From contig NZ_CP084469.1 in the NCBI RefSeq assembly GCF_020405205.1, positions 310,001-374,000 of the forward strand: a stretch of DNA of 64,000 nt, in the 5' to 3' direction. This DNA comes from Natrinema salinisoli (GTDB lineage Archaea > Halobacteriota > Halobacteria > Halobacteriales > Natrialbaceae). The position numbers and the translations under genes were made by a program. The notes under the pieces were generated by a model, which was given only the letters and a program-made list of their open reading frames with translations, ran no database searches and was not told where the DNA came from. This document shows positions 18,474 to 27,892 of this stretch, piece by piece. Each line of letters starts with the position of its first letter. Positions within the stretch are counted from its first letter, which is position 1.

Positions 18474-18851
18474 CTACCCGGCGAACCCCGAAAGGAGCCA
18501 CTCGTCGCCGTCGCCGTCGTCGTCCGCGATACTCGGCGCGCTCACGAGGACGAACGCGCTCTCTGCGTCCCCGTTCCGAATCTGACGCGTCGACGATGGG
18601 GGAATCCACAGTGCGTCACCGGCCTCCATCGTCACCGGTTCGTCGTCGACGACCACCGTCGCATCGCCCTCGATGAGGACGTAGATCTCCTCGTGTTCGT
18701 TGTCGGTGTGATCGTGGGGCTTGCTGTTCCAGCCGGGATCACAGCGAGCCACCGTCACCCCTACCTGCTCGGTCTCGAGCGGGTCGCTGAGAAAGTGCAT
18801 CGCGCTCGAGACCTGCTCGACCTCCTCGTAGTTGACCTTCCGGTATGTCAT
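18474..18851 (-). CDS. Cupin-domain protein
   Basis: 125 residues forming one small beta-barrel. The first cupin motif PHDHTDNEHEEIYVLIEG supplies two His and a Glu as metal ligands; the second (ALWIPPSSTRQIRN) lacks the usual final His. Such proteins range from isomerases to sensors, and the substrate cannot be assigned. Starts at ATG 18851. The 119-base gap to the gene on its left holds only the possible extension of that gene. Confidence 0.85.
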   Translation of the reverse strand: MTYRKVNYEEVEQVSSAMHFLSDPLETEQVGVTVARCDPGWNSKPHDHTDNEHEEIYVLIEGDATVVVDDEPVTMEAGDALWIPPSSTRQIRNGDAESAFVLVSAPSIADDDGDGDEWLLSGFAG

Positions 18852-18918
18852 ACGGACCTCTTCGAGAGACGGTAGTAAAACTATACTGTCTACTGTCCTC
18901 GATCGGGCAAGACGGGAG

Positions 18919-19344
18919 CTACCCCTGCGCGAGCGGATCGAAGCTGTCGACCGGGATGACGGAGTAGTCGACTGTCAGCGCGTCCTTGGTCGCTCGAATC
19001 TTGCCGACGAACGTCGAGATGTCCTCGAGTTCGCCCTCGAGGACGAACAGTTCCATGCAGTAGTGATCGCCCACGTGGCTGTGGAAGTTCGACGCGACGA
19101 GGTCCTCGTGTTCGTGGCGGAGGTGCATCATTCGTTCCTCGACGCTCGTCGTTTCGTAATCGAAGAGGACGGTGACGATCCCCATCAGGTCTCGCTCCTC
19201 GAGTCGGGTGTCTTCGAACTCGCCGAGCAGGTTCCGCGAGGCTTCTCTGACGACTTCGCTTCGACCGGTGTACCCGTGCTCCTCGGCGAACTGGTCGAGC
19301 CGCTCCAGGAGTTCGTCGGGCATCGAGACGCTGACGACTGCCAT
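18919..19344 (-). CDS. nikR: Nickel-responsive repressor NikR
   Basis: 141 residues. The N-terminal ribbon-helix-helix ([33 protein letters not shown]) binds DNA as a dimer. The C-terminal ACT-like domain carries the nickel ligands: a His in RHEHEDL, then [12 protein letters not shown] providing two His and the Cys. In other organisms NikR represses nickel uptake when nickel is abundant. No nickel transporter gene is in this window, so its targets are elsewhere. Start chosen at ATG 19344 because [13 protein letters not shown] fits the family; an in-frame start seven codons upstream is less likely. Confidence 0.93.
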   Translation of the reverse strand: MAVVSVSMPDELLERLDQFAEEHGYTGRSEVVREASRNLLGEFEDTRLEERDLMGIVTVLFDYETTSVEERMMHLRHEHEDLVASNFHSHVGDHYCMELFVLEGELEDISTFVGKIRATKDALTVDYSVIPVDSFDPLAQG

Positions 19345-19463
19345 GTAATAACCCGGCCGGGTCATCTATTAAGGCTTATCGTATTATGCGGTCGCGGATA
19401 ATGGATCGGCCCTCCGATCGATCGTCGAAACGACGCCCGAGATGTCGGTCGGGGACGACGGAA

Positions 19464-20234
19464 CTAGACGTGGTCTTTCGGAAGCAAATCATCGAACCGC
19501 TGGGCGGCGAGCCACTCACAGAGCTGGACGAGCTGGTCGCTCGCCGCCTCGAAGAGCTGCCGTCCCTTTTCGGCCGACGCATCAGTCTGATCCCCCAGCA
19601 CGCCGTTTTCGGTGTTGTCCGCCGCGTCGTAGAACGTTCGCGACCCGTGTTTGACCGTCCCGGCCGCCTCGACGCTCGGAATGCCGGTGTCCCTGGCCTC
19701 CTCGAGGCGCTCGTCGTGGACCAGGTCGGGCTCGAGATACTGGATCATCGAGGTCTCCTTCGGCCCGCCGTGGGGGCCGTTCTGTTCGAACAGATCGTCG
19801 ACGAGGTCTGGGATCGACTCGTCCCACATCCACTCGATCGCGTAGGCGACCCCGTCCTGGCGGAGTCGGCCGCCGACCTCCCGGAGGTGCGGAACGTTCC
19901 CGCCGTGGGCGTTCACGTAGATCACCCGATCGATGCCGTGAGAGGTGAGATTCCGCGTCAGCGATTCCATGTACTGTCTGAACGCCGGCGGCTCGACCCA
20001 CATCGTCCCGTGGAACTGGCGGTGGTGACCGCTCACGCCGACGTTGATCGTCGGGGTACACAGGTAGCCGGTCCGGTCGGCGACCTCCCGCGCGAACGCT
20101 TCACCGATCAGGTGGTCGGTCGCCTCCGGGAGATGCGGCCCGTGCTGTTCCGTCGACCCCAGCGGGACGAGCGCGAGCGACTCCGATTCGAAGTACGTCT
20201 CCAGATCCGGCCAGGCTTCGTCTGCGAGATACAT
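19464..20234 (-). CDS. Creatininase-family amidohydrolase, possible ArfB
   Basis: 256 residues. Metal-binding landmarks of the family are clear: LVPLGSTEQHGPHLPEATDH, NVGVSGHHRQFHGT and VNAHGGN, followed by a Glu in GPHGGPKETS. In archaea one member, ArfB, removes formate from the product of GTP cyclohydrolase III in riboflavin/F420 synthesis. arfA is present at 42095, so ArfB is a reasonable candidate, but creatininase-type or mycofactocin-type relatives cannot be excluded. Start ATG 20234 (MYLADEAWPDLETYF) fits the family; a long upstream extension in frame is not family-like. Confidence 0.85.
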   Translation of the reverse strand: MYLADEAWPDLETYFESESLALVPLGSTEQHGPHLPEATDHLIGEAFAREVADRTGYLCTPTINVGVSGHHRQFHGTMWVEPPAFRQYMESLTRNLTSHGIDRVIYVNAHGGNVPHLREVGGRLRQDGVAYAIEWMWDESIPDLVDDLFEQNGPHGGPKETSMIQYLEPDLVHDERLEEARDTGIPSVEAAGTVKHGSRTFYDAADNTENGVLGDQTDASAEKGRQLFEAASDQLVQLCEWLAAQRFDDLLPKDHV

Positions 20235-20975
20235 GGTAGTCCCTCGTGCGCGGATCACCAATAGCGTAGTGTCCGAGGCGCGATCGAGTTCCCCCGATTC
20301 CGATGCACGGACTCGGCAGCGCGCCCGGAGACGATCGGGGTTCGGATCTCTCCGGCGAAAATTGCCGACGACGGGGCGGACGGGTAATTTCGTATTACCA
20401 GAATTCGGTCGCTCACCGAGTGGACGACGAATTGCTGTCGTTTCCTTTCCGACGAATCTCTGTTCTGGTTCGAAACCAGGAACTATATTCGAACGGAGAG
20501 TCCCAGAATCAGGTCTATGGCCACTATTTCGTTCGAAAAGGCCATAATCCGGATTTTGCAACTGCGACTTTGACGGCCGTGTTCCGTGCCGGCAGCATCG
20601 GCGTCTACTCACCGAACAGCAGTCGATCCGCGACGGAACACCGGACGCTCTCCATGAGTGAAACTAGACAGGTTCGGTCGTCCGGGGACGAGCGTGGATC
20701 GTGACCCACGTCCCGCCGTGGCGACCCCGATTTCGAATGAGATCACAAAACGCGTTTATCGCACGACTGCTCGAGGTCCGTTCCGTAATCGAGTGCGACC
20801 CTCTTTCTCGCCTCGGTGGGAATCCCTATCGATCCGTCACGGTACGATTGCCGCGCAATTCGCCGTAACGGACACTTCAATCGCGGTACCGACATCGGCC
20901 GTGATTGGTTGGTTTCATGACTGATTGATAGGCACTCAATTACAAAGGACGAACGCGACCACTCGCGAGTCGTAC
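20235..20975. other. 740-base intergenic region, no convincing gene
   Basis: Base composition is less GC-biased by codon position than in neighbouring genes, and none of the overlapping ORFs has recognisable features. A 15-base palindrome, CTGGTT-CGA-AACCAG, lies near 20465-20482. AT-rich patches near 20750 and 20935 may serve the membrane-protein gene at 20976. It could hold an unrecognised RNA or a decayed gene. Confidence 0.5.
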
Positions 20976-21788
20976 ATGTTTCCACCGTACCCCGCACAAG
21001 CACAGGTGCCGGACTGGTTACAGGACCCGATCGCACAGTTGGTAACGTTCCTCCCGCGGATAATCGGCGCGCTGGTGATCCTCTTCATCGGCTGGATCAT
21101 CGGCCGACTGGCCGCCGCCGCCGTGCGACGGATCGCCGACGGCGTCGAACTCGATCGGATGGTCCTCGAGACGCCGCTCGGACGGATACTGGGCGGCACT
21201 GAACAGGCGGTCTCGAGTGCGTTCGGATCGCTGGCGAAGTGGTTCGTCTACGGCCTCGCGATCCTCGCGGCCGCGAACGCGCTTGCGATCGCGACGCTGT
21301 CGGAGTGGATCTCGACGGCGGTCTCGTACTTCCCGGCGTTCATCGCGGGCCTGCTCGTCATCACCTTCGGGTTCGTCATCGCCGATTTCATCGGTGACGC
21401 CATCGAGCGGACCCAGGCAGCGACGGAGACGGCCTATACCAGCTTGTTCGCAAACGGGGCTCGACTGTTCCTCTACTTCACGGCGATCGTGATCGGTCTC
21501 GACACGATGGGGATCGACGTCGGCATCCTCTACGTGTTCGCACGAGCGCTCGCGTGGGGACTCGGCGCGGCCGTCGCCATCGGCGCGGGCATCGCCTTCG
21601 GCTGGGGCGGCAAGGACTACGTCTCCCAGAACATCGACAGCTGGATGGGACGGACGAGCGAAATGGCACCGAGCGAGGGCGGATCGTCAGGGGGCCAGTC
21701 CCGAACCGGTGACCGAACCGACAGCAGTCGGAGCGCCGATCGGGAGCGCGGCTCCGAGCCCGGTCCCGGACCGAGCGACGACGACTGA
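20976..21788 (+). CDS. Conserved-TM-helix membrane protein, mechanosensitive-channel-like
   Basis: 270 residues with four to five membrane helices (PRIIGALVILFIGWIIGRL; LAKWFVYGLAILAAANAL; FIAGLLVITFGFVIADFI; LFLYFTAIVIGL; an Ala/Gly-rich ALAWGLGAAVAIGAGIAFG). It resembles the Pfam conserved TM helix family found in small MscS-type channels, but the soluble beta domain of MscS is missing. The C-terminal ~60 residues are a disordered Ser/Gly/Asp tail. Starts at ATG 20976 (MFPPYPAQAQVPDWL). Function as an osmotic channel is plausible but unproven. Confidence 0.82.
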   Translation: MFPPYPAQAQVPDWLQDPIAQLVTFLPRIIGALVILFIGWIIGRLAAAAVRRIADGVELDRMVLETPLGRILGGTEQAVSSAFGSLAKWFVYGLAILAAANALAIATLSEWISTAVSYFPAFIAGLLVITFGFVIADFIGDAIERTQAATETAYTSLFANGARLFLYFTAIVIGLDTMGIDVGILYVFARALAWGLGAAVAIGAGIAFGWGGKDYVSQNIDSWMGRTSEMAPSEGGSSGGQSRTGDRTDSSRSADRERGSEPGPGPSDDD

Positions 21789-21837
21789 TCGGCCTCCGTT
21801 CGCCGACCCATCGCAGGCGATATCGACTGCGCGACGA

Positions 21838-22371
21838 TCAGTCGGCTTCGATCCCGGTCGCTGGCCGATCCGGTTCCGGAGCGTCACCCTCCTCGCGCGG
21901 AAAGAGCGGTTTGACCGGGACGATCACGTGTGCTCGCACGAGCCGGTCCCCGTTCCGTCGCCACTTTTTCAGGTGCGCTACCGAGTGTGAGCCGTCGTAG
22001 CCGTCTTCGATCCGTTCACAGAGCGCGTCGAACTGGTCCTCGTCGAACAGTTCGGCGGAGACGCGATCCGTCTCGACCGCGACGCTTCCCCGTCGGGCGT
22101 AGACGTCGAGGCGCCCCTCGAACGCGTGCTCGAGGGCCTCGATCCAGTCGTGTATTTCGCCGACCGTCGGCTGGTCCGGGGCGGTCGGAAAGGTGATCGA
22201 CGCCTGGTACTGATCAGGACGCTCCCGAGCGTGTCGCTGCCAGAGTCGTCCCACGGACCGCGCAGTCGCGGATCCCGGGACTCGCGACACTACGCTTGTT
22301 AGCCGGTCGGTCGCAGCCGCCACGCGCCGTCGAAGAGCCGTCGCGGGGTCGGCTCCATCGCGTTCCCTCAT
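21838..22371 (-). CDS. Hypothetical haloarchaeal protein
   Basis: 177 residues, not recognised. A basic N-terminal helix (residues ~10-50) is followed by a mixed alpha/beta region with a regular acidic character (FPTAPDQPTVGEIHDWIEALEHAF) and an Arg/Lys-rich HLKKWRRNGDRLVRAHVIV, then a Pro/Glu-rich tail. No membrane segment or metal motif. Start at ATG 22371; a GTG three codons upstream is also possible. It stands alone between two divergently placed membrane-protein genes. Confidence 0.65.
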   Translation of the reverse strand: MRERDGADPATALRRRVAAATDRLTSVVSRVPGSATARSVGRLWQRHARERPDQYQASITFPTAPDQPTVGEIHDWIEALEHAFEGRLDVYARRGSVAVETDRVSAELFDEDQFDALCERIEDGYDGSHSVAHLKKWRRNGDRLVRAHVIVPVKPLFPREEGDAPEPDRPATGIEAD

Positions 22372-22509
22372 TGGTCTCACGTTCGAGTTGCGGGCACCGG
22401 TAATACGTCCTTTGTTGTCGCGACGTCGTCGATCGACTGAAAGTCATTTGATCCGGACGATCGCCGGTCCGCGGGAGTTTTGTACAATAGGTTACTACCG
22501 GACCTCAGA

Positions 22510-22962
22510 ATGCCTCGTTCAGGCCCAAACCCTTCGATTCCGGTCCTCGCCGGGTCGGTGGCGATCGTCGCGACCGGCGTCGCGGTTAATACCGGCTTAG
22601 ACACCTCGGCTCGAACCGTTCCAGCCCTTCTGTTGATCGCGCTCGGCGTCGCCGGCGTCACGAGTACAGCACGAGAGTCCAGTACGGTACAACTCCGCCG
22701 CGGGGCGAAACGATGGTGGCTGCTCGCGTTCGCGACGTTTCTCCCCTACGCACTCGCGACGGCGCCCGACAGCGAGTCGGCAGCGGCCGTCGGTGACGCG
22801 TTCGCCGGCCCGATCGTCGGCCTGGCCCTCGAGTCCATCGCGGGCGCGATGGTCTGCTGTGCGGTGGCGATGACGGTCCTATACGCCTTCGCCTGGTACG
22901 GGATCCATCCCGGACGACCGACGCCCGAGGAACGGGTCCTCACGGACGGCGGCGACGAGTAG
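22510..22962 (+). CDS. Small four-helix membrane protein
   Basis: 150 residues with four hydrophobic helices and a charged C-terminal tail (PGRPTPEERVLTDGGDE). No known domain. It precedes the large sensor kinase at 23100 by 137 bp on the same strand. The gene after that kinase (26714) encodes another four-helix protein of similar size, so the two may be distant relatives or partners of the kinase. Starts at ATG 22510. Confidence 0.65.
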   Translation: MPRSGPNPSIPVLAGSVAIVATGVAVNTGLDTSARTVPALLLIALGVAGVTSTARESSTVQLRRGAKRWWLLAFATFLPYALATAPDSESAAAVGDAFAGPIVGLALESIAGAMVCCAVAMTVLYAFAWYGIHPGRPTPEERVLTDGGDE

Positions 22963-23099
22963 TACGATTCGCCGGGCCGATCTGTCGATCGTTCCACCGA
23001 GAGTATAACTGTCGAATTCGGTGGTAAGAAGTATTGAAACACTCGAATAGTGGCGTATTCGGCGTTGAGCTTATCCGTTCGAGCGGCCTCTGTGGGCCA

Positions 23100-26000
23100 A
23101 TGACCGAACGGGTGGAACAGACGGATCCAGTTCCCTGGAGCGACGACGGCGATCGGGCGGCGTTCGAGTGGTACCGGACGCTCGTCGACACCGTTCCGGA
23201 CGGCGTGTTTCAGCTGGACGACGGGGATCGAATCGTCGCGATCGACGACACCCTCCTCGAGATGACGGGCTGGACCCGCGAGGCGATCCGCGGCGAGCAC
23301 GTCTCGCTGCTGCTGGGCGAGTCCGGAATCGAGGCCCTCGAGCAGGACTCGTCGGCAGGGTCCGGCGAAGCGGCGGCCGATGGCGACGATCCTCTCGAAC
23401 CCACCTCGACCGTCGTCGAGAGTCGAATTCGAACTGCGACCGAGACTCGGATTCGCTGTGAACTCCGACTCGGAACGGTTCCGGCCGGCGAGGATCGCCG
23501 GGGAACGGTCGGCCTCGTCCGAGAACTCGAGCCTCGAGCGGCGGGCTCCGATTCAGAAGCCGGAGCGAACGGAGCCCCGTCGTTCGACGCGATTACGACA
23601 GTATTCGAAGGGGCCGACGTCGGCGTATTCGTACTCGACCCGGAGTTCGACGTCGCGTGGATCAACGAAGCGACCGAACGATACTTCGGTCTCGACTCGA
23701 CGCCGGTGGTCGGCCGAAACAAACGGCAGTTGGTCGACGAGACGATCCGCACGCGAATCGACGACTCGGATCGGTTCGTCGAGATTCTCGAGTCGACCTA
23801 CGACGACAACAGCGATACGGAGCGGTTCGAATGTCACGTCACGGGAGGCGATACCCGCGAGGAGCGCTGGCTCGAGCACCGGAGCAAGCCGATCGAATCC
23901 GGACCGTACGCGGGCGGTCGAGTCGAGCTCTACTACGATATCACCGACCGACACCAGCGTGCCTCTCAGCTCCGCCGGTTGAACGAAACCGTTCGCGACT
24001 GGTTCGAGGCCGACACGCGCGAAGGGGTCGCAGATCGAGCCTGTCGTCACCTCGTCGACGTTCTCGACCTCGACATCAACGGCATCTTCCTCCACGACCC
24101 GGAAACGGCGGTACTCGAGCCGGTCGCCTGGTCCGACGCGGCCAGCGAGCTGATCGACGAGCACCCGACGTTCGCGGAAGGCGAAGGAATCGCCTGGCGC
24201 GTCTTCGAGTCGGGCGAGCCGGCTATCTACGACGACGTGAGAGCCGATTCGGAGGTTTACAACCCGGAGACGCCGATTCGGAGCGAAATCTGTCTCCCGA
24301 TCGGCGATCACGGCGTCGTCATCATCGGTTCCGAAGAGCGAACCGCGTTCGACGACGCTGATCTCTCGCTCGCGAAGATCGTCGCCTCGAGTCTGGAAAT
24401 GACCTTCGATCGGATCAGTCACGAACGGACGCTGGAGCGCGAGCGCTCGCAGACCGAAGCACTCCTCCGGACCGCTCCGGTCGCGATATCGGTCGAAGAC
24501 GCCGACGGCGAGACGGTGCTGGCGAACCGACACGCACAGATGGCGCTCGGGATCGAGGACGGCGAGGCGCTCGGCGAGACCGAACTCCTCGCTCGGCGGA
24601 CCGTCGTCGACGCCGATGGGAAGCGGATCGATTCCGAGCAGGGGCCCTCGGCACGCGTCAGGGAGACCGGCGATCCGGTCCGCGACGAGGAGCTGGTTAT
24701 CGAAGGGGCGTCGGGAGAGAAGCTGTGGTTCTCGATCACCGCTGTTCCCGATTTCGACTCCGACGGTTCGCTCGAGCGAGTCATTTCCGCCGGCGAAGAC
24801 ATCACCGCGCTCAAGGAACAGGAGCGACGCCTCGAGCGCCGCAAGCGAGAACTCGAGACCGAACTGGGCGAGATCCTCGGGCGCGTCTCGGACGCGTTCT
24901 ACGCGCTCGACGACGAGTGGCGGTTCACGCACGTCAACGATCGCGCGGCGACGCTGCTCGGCTATTCGGAGTCGGAACTCGTCGGCCGGAATATCTGGGA
25001 GACGTTCCCGAACGGCACGAGATCCGATCTCGCCGACCGCTATCGGGAGGCGATGGAGACCCAACGCCCCGTGTCGTGGGAGCGCTACTCCGAGACGCTC
25101 GAGATCTGGATGGAAATTCAGGCGTACCCCTCGGAAACGGGGCTGTCGGTCTACTTCCGGGACATTACCGATCGGAAGGTACGCGAGCGACGACTGGAAC
25201 AGTACGAACGGATCTTCGAAACCGTCGAAGATGGTATCTACGTCCTCGACGACGGCGGTCGGTTCACGATGGTCAACGAGGCCTACGAGTCCCTCACCGG
25301 GTACGATCGCGCGGAGTTGATCGGTCGCCACGCCTCACTCGTCGTCGACGAGCGAGTGATCGAACTCGCCCGAGAGGTCGCCGCCGATGCGAGCAGTGTG
25401 CCGACGATAGAGACGGAACTCGAGACGAAATCCGACGATCGGGTTCCGATAGAGGCGACGGTGACGTCGATCGCGTCCACCGGTACTGACGGCGAACGGA
25501 TCGGCGTCGTTCGGAACGTCACCGAACGGAAGGAACGACAGCGTCGACTCGAGGCGAGCGAACAGCGGTACCGAACCCTCGCCGAAAACTTCCCGAACGG
25601 GATCGTCGCCCTGTTCGACGACGAACTGCGGTACACGGCCGCTGGCGGGCAGCTCCTCGGTGAGATCGGCATCGATCGGGAAACCGCAATCGGCCAGTCG
25701 ATCTACGAACGCTACCCCGACGAACTGGTCGCGGAGATCGAACCGCACTTTCGGGCCGCACTCGAGGGCGACGAGCGATCCTTCGAGTTGGCCTACCGCG
25801 ACCGCCAACTCCGGGCCACGACCCTCCCCGTCCGGACCGGCGGCGAGGTCACCGGTGGAATGCTCGTCGTTCAGGACATCACCGAGCGGACCGAGTACCA
25901 GCGCAAGCTCGAGGAGTCGAACGAGCGACTCGAACAGTTCGCCTACGCCGCCTCGCACGACCTCCAGGAGCCCCTGCGGATGGTCACGAGCTATCTCCAG

Positions 26001-26603
26001 TTGATCGAGGGGCGGTACGCGGACGAACTCGACGAGGACGGCCGGGAGTTCATCGACTACGCCGTCGACGGTGCCGAGCGGATGCGCGAGATGATCGACG
26101 GCCTGCTGGCGTACTCCCGGGTCGAAACACAGGGCGATCCTCTCGAGCCGGTCGATCTCGATGCGGTCTTCGCGGATGTCCGCGAGGACCTCCAGGTCCG
26201 TATTGACGAAGCGGACGCCGAAATCACGGCGGAGTCACTCCCTCGCGTCGCTGGCGACGCGAGCCAGCTTCGACAGGTGTTCCAAAACCTGCTCTCGAAC
26301 GCGATCGAGTACAGCGGGGACGAACCGCCGCGGATCCACGTCAGCGCCGACCGCGACGGCAGCGACTGGGTAATCTCGGTCCGCGACGAGGGGATCGGCA
26401 TCGACCCGTCGGATCAGGACCGGATCTTCCGCGTCTTCCAGCGCCTCCACAGTCACGAAACACACGACGGAACGGGGATCGGACTCGCGCTCTGTCACCG
26501 GATCGTCGAGCGCCACGGCGGCGAGATTCGGGTCGACTCCGAACCCGGGGACGGGGCGACGTTCTCGATCACCCTGTCAGCTGTCGACGAGGCCGCGAAC
26601 TGA
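23100..26603 (+). CDS. Large multi-PAS/GAF sensor histidine kinase
   Basis: 1167 residues, no membrane helix. By eye: PAS (~25-120), PAS (~165-285, GVFVLDPEFDVAWINEATERYF), GAF (~300-450), then four more PAS domains from ~455 to ~935 (for example AFYALDDEWRFTHVNDRAATL and GIYVLDDGGRFTMVNEAYESL), each ending in an ITDR/VTER-type linker. HisKA carries the His in AASHDLQEPLRM (~952), followed by HATPase (NAIEYS; DEGIGIDPSD; GTGIGLALC). It integrates several cytosolic signals. No response regulator is adjacent, so the partner is unknown. The AASHDLQEP box is the phytochrome-like HisKA type. Start ATG 23100. Confidence 0.92.
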   Translation: MTERVEQTDPVPWSDDGDRAAFEWYRTLVDTVPDGVFQLDDGDRIVAIDDTLLEMTGWTREAIRGEHVSLLLGESGIEALEQDSSAGSGEAAADGDDPLEPTSTVVESRIRTATETRIRCELRLGTVPAGEDRRGTVGLVRELEPRAAGSDSEAGANGAPSFDAITTVFEGADVGVFVLDPEFDVAWINEATERYFGLDSTPVVGRNKRQLVDETIRTRIDDSDRFVEILESTYDDNSDTERFECHVTGGDTREERWLEHRSKPIESGPYAGGRVELYYDITDRHQRASQLRRLNETVRDWFEADTREGVADRACRHLVDVLDLDINGIFLHDPETAVLEPVAWSDAASELIDEHPTFAEGEGIAWRVFESGEPAIYDDVRADSEVYNPETPIRSEICLPIGDHGVVIIGSEERTAFDDADLSLAKIVASSLEMTFDRISHERTLERERSQTEALLRTAPVAISVEDADGETVLANRHAQMALGIEDGEALGETELLARRTVVDADGKRIDSEQGPSARVRETGDPVRDEELVIEGASGEKLWFSITAVPDFDSDGSLERVISAGEDITALKEQERRLERRKRELETELGEILGRVSDAFYALDDEWRFTHVNDRAATLLGYSESELVGRNIWETFPNGTRSDLADRYREAMETQRPVSWERYSETLEIWMEIQAYPSETGLSVYFRDITDRKVRERRLEQYERIFETVEDGIYVLDDGGRFTMVNEAYESLTGYDRAELIGRHASLVVDERVIELAREVAADASSVPTIETELETKSDDRVPIEATVTSIASTGTDGERIGVVRNVTERKERQRRLEASEQRYRTLAENFPNGIVALFDDELRYTAAGGQLLGEIGIDRETAIGQSIYERYPDELVAEIEPHFRAALEGDERSFELAYRDRQLRATTLPVRTGGEVTGGMLVVQDITERTEYQRKLEESNERLEQFAYAASHDLQEPLRMVTSYLQLIEGRYADELDEDGREFIDYAVDGAERMREMIDGLLAYSRVETQGDPLEPVDLDAVFADVREDLQVRIDEADAEITAESLPRVAGDASQLRQVFQNLLSNAIEYSGDEPPRIHVSADRDGSDWVISVRDEGIGIDPSDQDRIFRVFQRLHSHETHDGTGIGLALCHRIVERHGGEIRVDSEPGDGATFSITLSAVDEAAN

Positions 26604-26713
26604 GTACCCCAGGGTACCGAGACCGGCGACGCCACGACCGCGACTCGAGCGAGCAGCTCGAGGAGGCCAGCCAACAGCTATATATCCGGCCACCTACTCA
26701 ACCCGCTAAAGCC

Positions 26714-27169
26714 GTGTCCGACGTGATTCCGACGAGAGACGGTTCGGACCGATTCCCGCTCGCCGCGGCACTCACCTGTTTCGCCGTCGCCGGCGTTGCG
26801 ACCGTCGTCGACGGGGTCGGGCTCACGCTCGGTGCGACCGGGGTCGCCATCGGCGGCGTTTACTGTCTCGCACGCGATGCCGGTTCCGTGACCCGACGGG
26901 CGCTGGCCCAGACGGCGCTGGGACTGTGGGTCGCGTTCCTGGGAGTCGCCGGAATCCACGCTATCGGTTTCGAGACGGTCGGCGCGGTCGTGCCGGGGCC
27001 CACAGCGGTGACGTTCGTCGCCGTATCGGCGGCCACGTGGGCGACGTTGCTCGGCGCCGCCGGATCGACGATCTTCCTCGGCTTTCGGGAGTACGGCTCC
27101 TCGGTCCCCGTCGACGACCCCGACGACGCGGTGTTCGACGGCGAGACGTCCGACTATTCGACTCGATAA
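26714..27169 (+). CDS. Small four-helix membrane protein
   Basis: 151 residues with four hydrophobic segments (LAAALTCFAVAGVATVV; GVAIGGVYCLA; TALGLWVAFLGVAGIHAI; WATLLGAAGSTIFLGF) and an acidic tail (DDPDDAVFDGE). No recognised domain. GTG start at 26714. Lies 110 bp after the large kinase on the same strand and overlaps the convergent methyltransferase gene by 16 bp at its 3' end. Resembles in layout the protein at 22510. Confidence 0.65.
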   Translation: MSDVIPTRDGSDRFPLAAALTCFAVAGVATVVDGVGLTLGATGVAIGGVYCLARDAGSVTRRALAQTALGLWVAFLGVAGIHAIGFETVGAVVPGPTAVTFVAVSAATWATLLGAAGSTIFLGFREYGSSVPVDDPDDAVFDGETSDYSTR

Positions 27170-27822
27170 CTCACCGCGATCCCTTCGCCGAGCGGAACGA
27201 CGATCGTCTCGAAGGCCGGATCGGCGCCGACCGTCTCGAGGTAGTCGATCACTCCCCGCGTGTGTTCGTCGACGGCCGTCGGCGAACCGCCCTCGGCCCA
27301 CTCGAGGAGCGCGTCGAAGTCGACGACGCTCGCCGTGATCGCGTTGTCGGCGACGACGACGCCGCCCGCGGGAATTTTCGATCGAACGGCTTCGAACGCG
27401 TCCGCGTAGCGATCCTTCTGGTGGTCGATCAGGACGACGTCGAACGGACCCTCGTAGCGGTCGACGGTCTCCATCGCGTCGCCGAGTTCGTACGTCGCGA
27501 GTCCGTCGTACCCGCCCGCGGCCATGTACTCCCGGGCGAGCTCGAGTTCGGCCTCGTCGACCTCGGTGAGGACGAGCTCGCCGTCGTCGGGGAGCGCGTC
27601 GGCGAACCAGTAGGCCGAGTAGCCGTAGCCCGAGCCGAACTCGAAGATGCGCTCGGCCTCGTTCAGCCGGGCGACGAACCGGAGGAACGCGCCGACCTCG
27701 GGGCCGACGTGGGGGAAGCCCTCGGCCGCGGCGTACTCGTCCATCTCGATCAGGGTCTCGTCGGGATCCGGGCCGACCGCGCGTACGAAGCGGGCGATCT
27801 CGTCGGAGAGGACGTCAGTCAT
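27154..27822 (-). CDS. O-methyltransferase (class I, SAM-dependent)
   Basis: 222 residues. The SAM-binding motif is IFEFGSGYGYSAYWFADAL, with the acidic ribose contact in LTEVDEAELELAREY. VVLIDHQKDRYADAF matches the metal-binding Asp of catechol O-methyltransferase-like enzymes, and VVVADNA follows. Small phenolic or thiol substrates are typical for the family; the actual one is unknown. Start ATG 27822. Its 3' end overlaps the opposite gene by 16 bp. Confidence 0.88.
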   Translation of the reverse strand: MTDVLSDEIARFVRAVGPDPDETLIEMDEYAAAEGFPHVGPEVGAFLRFVARLNEAERIFEFGSGYGYSAYWFADALPDDGELVLTEVDEAELELAREYMAAGGYDGLATYELGDAMETVDRYEGPFDVVLIDHQKDRYADAFEAVRSKIPAGGVVVADNAITASVVDFDALLEWAEGGSPTAVDEHTRGVIDYLETVGADPAFETIVVPLGEGIAVSYRVE

Positions 27823-27892
27823 ACGCCATCTTACGGGTGCCAGCCCATAGAGTTCGGGGAGTCCAGTCGGGGCGTTCGCCTCGAAGGGTCCG

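Noticed and set aside
20303-20704. A 133-codon plus-strand ORF in the large gap, with a protein-like middle part
   Set aside because: No motif, weak codon-position bias and Arg/Ser-rich ends; kept as unassigned intergenic DNA.
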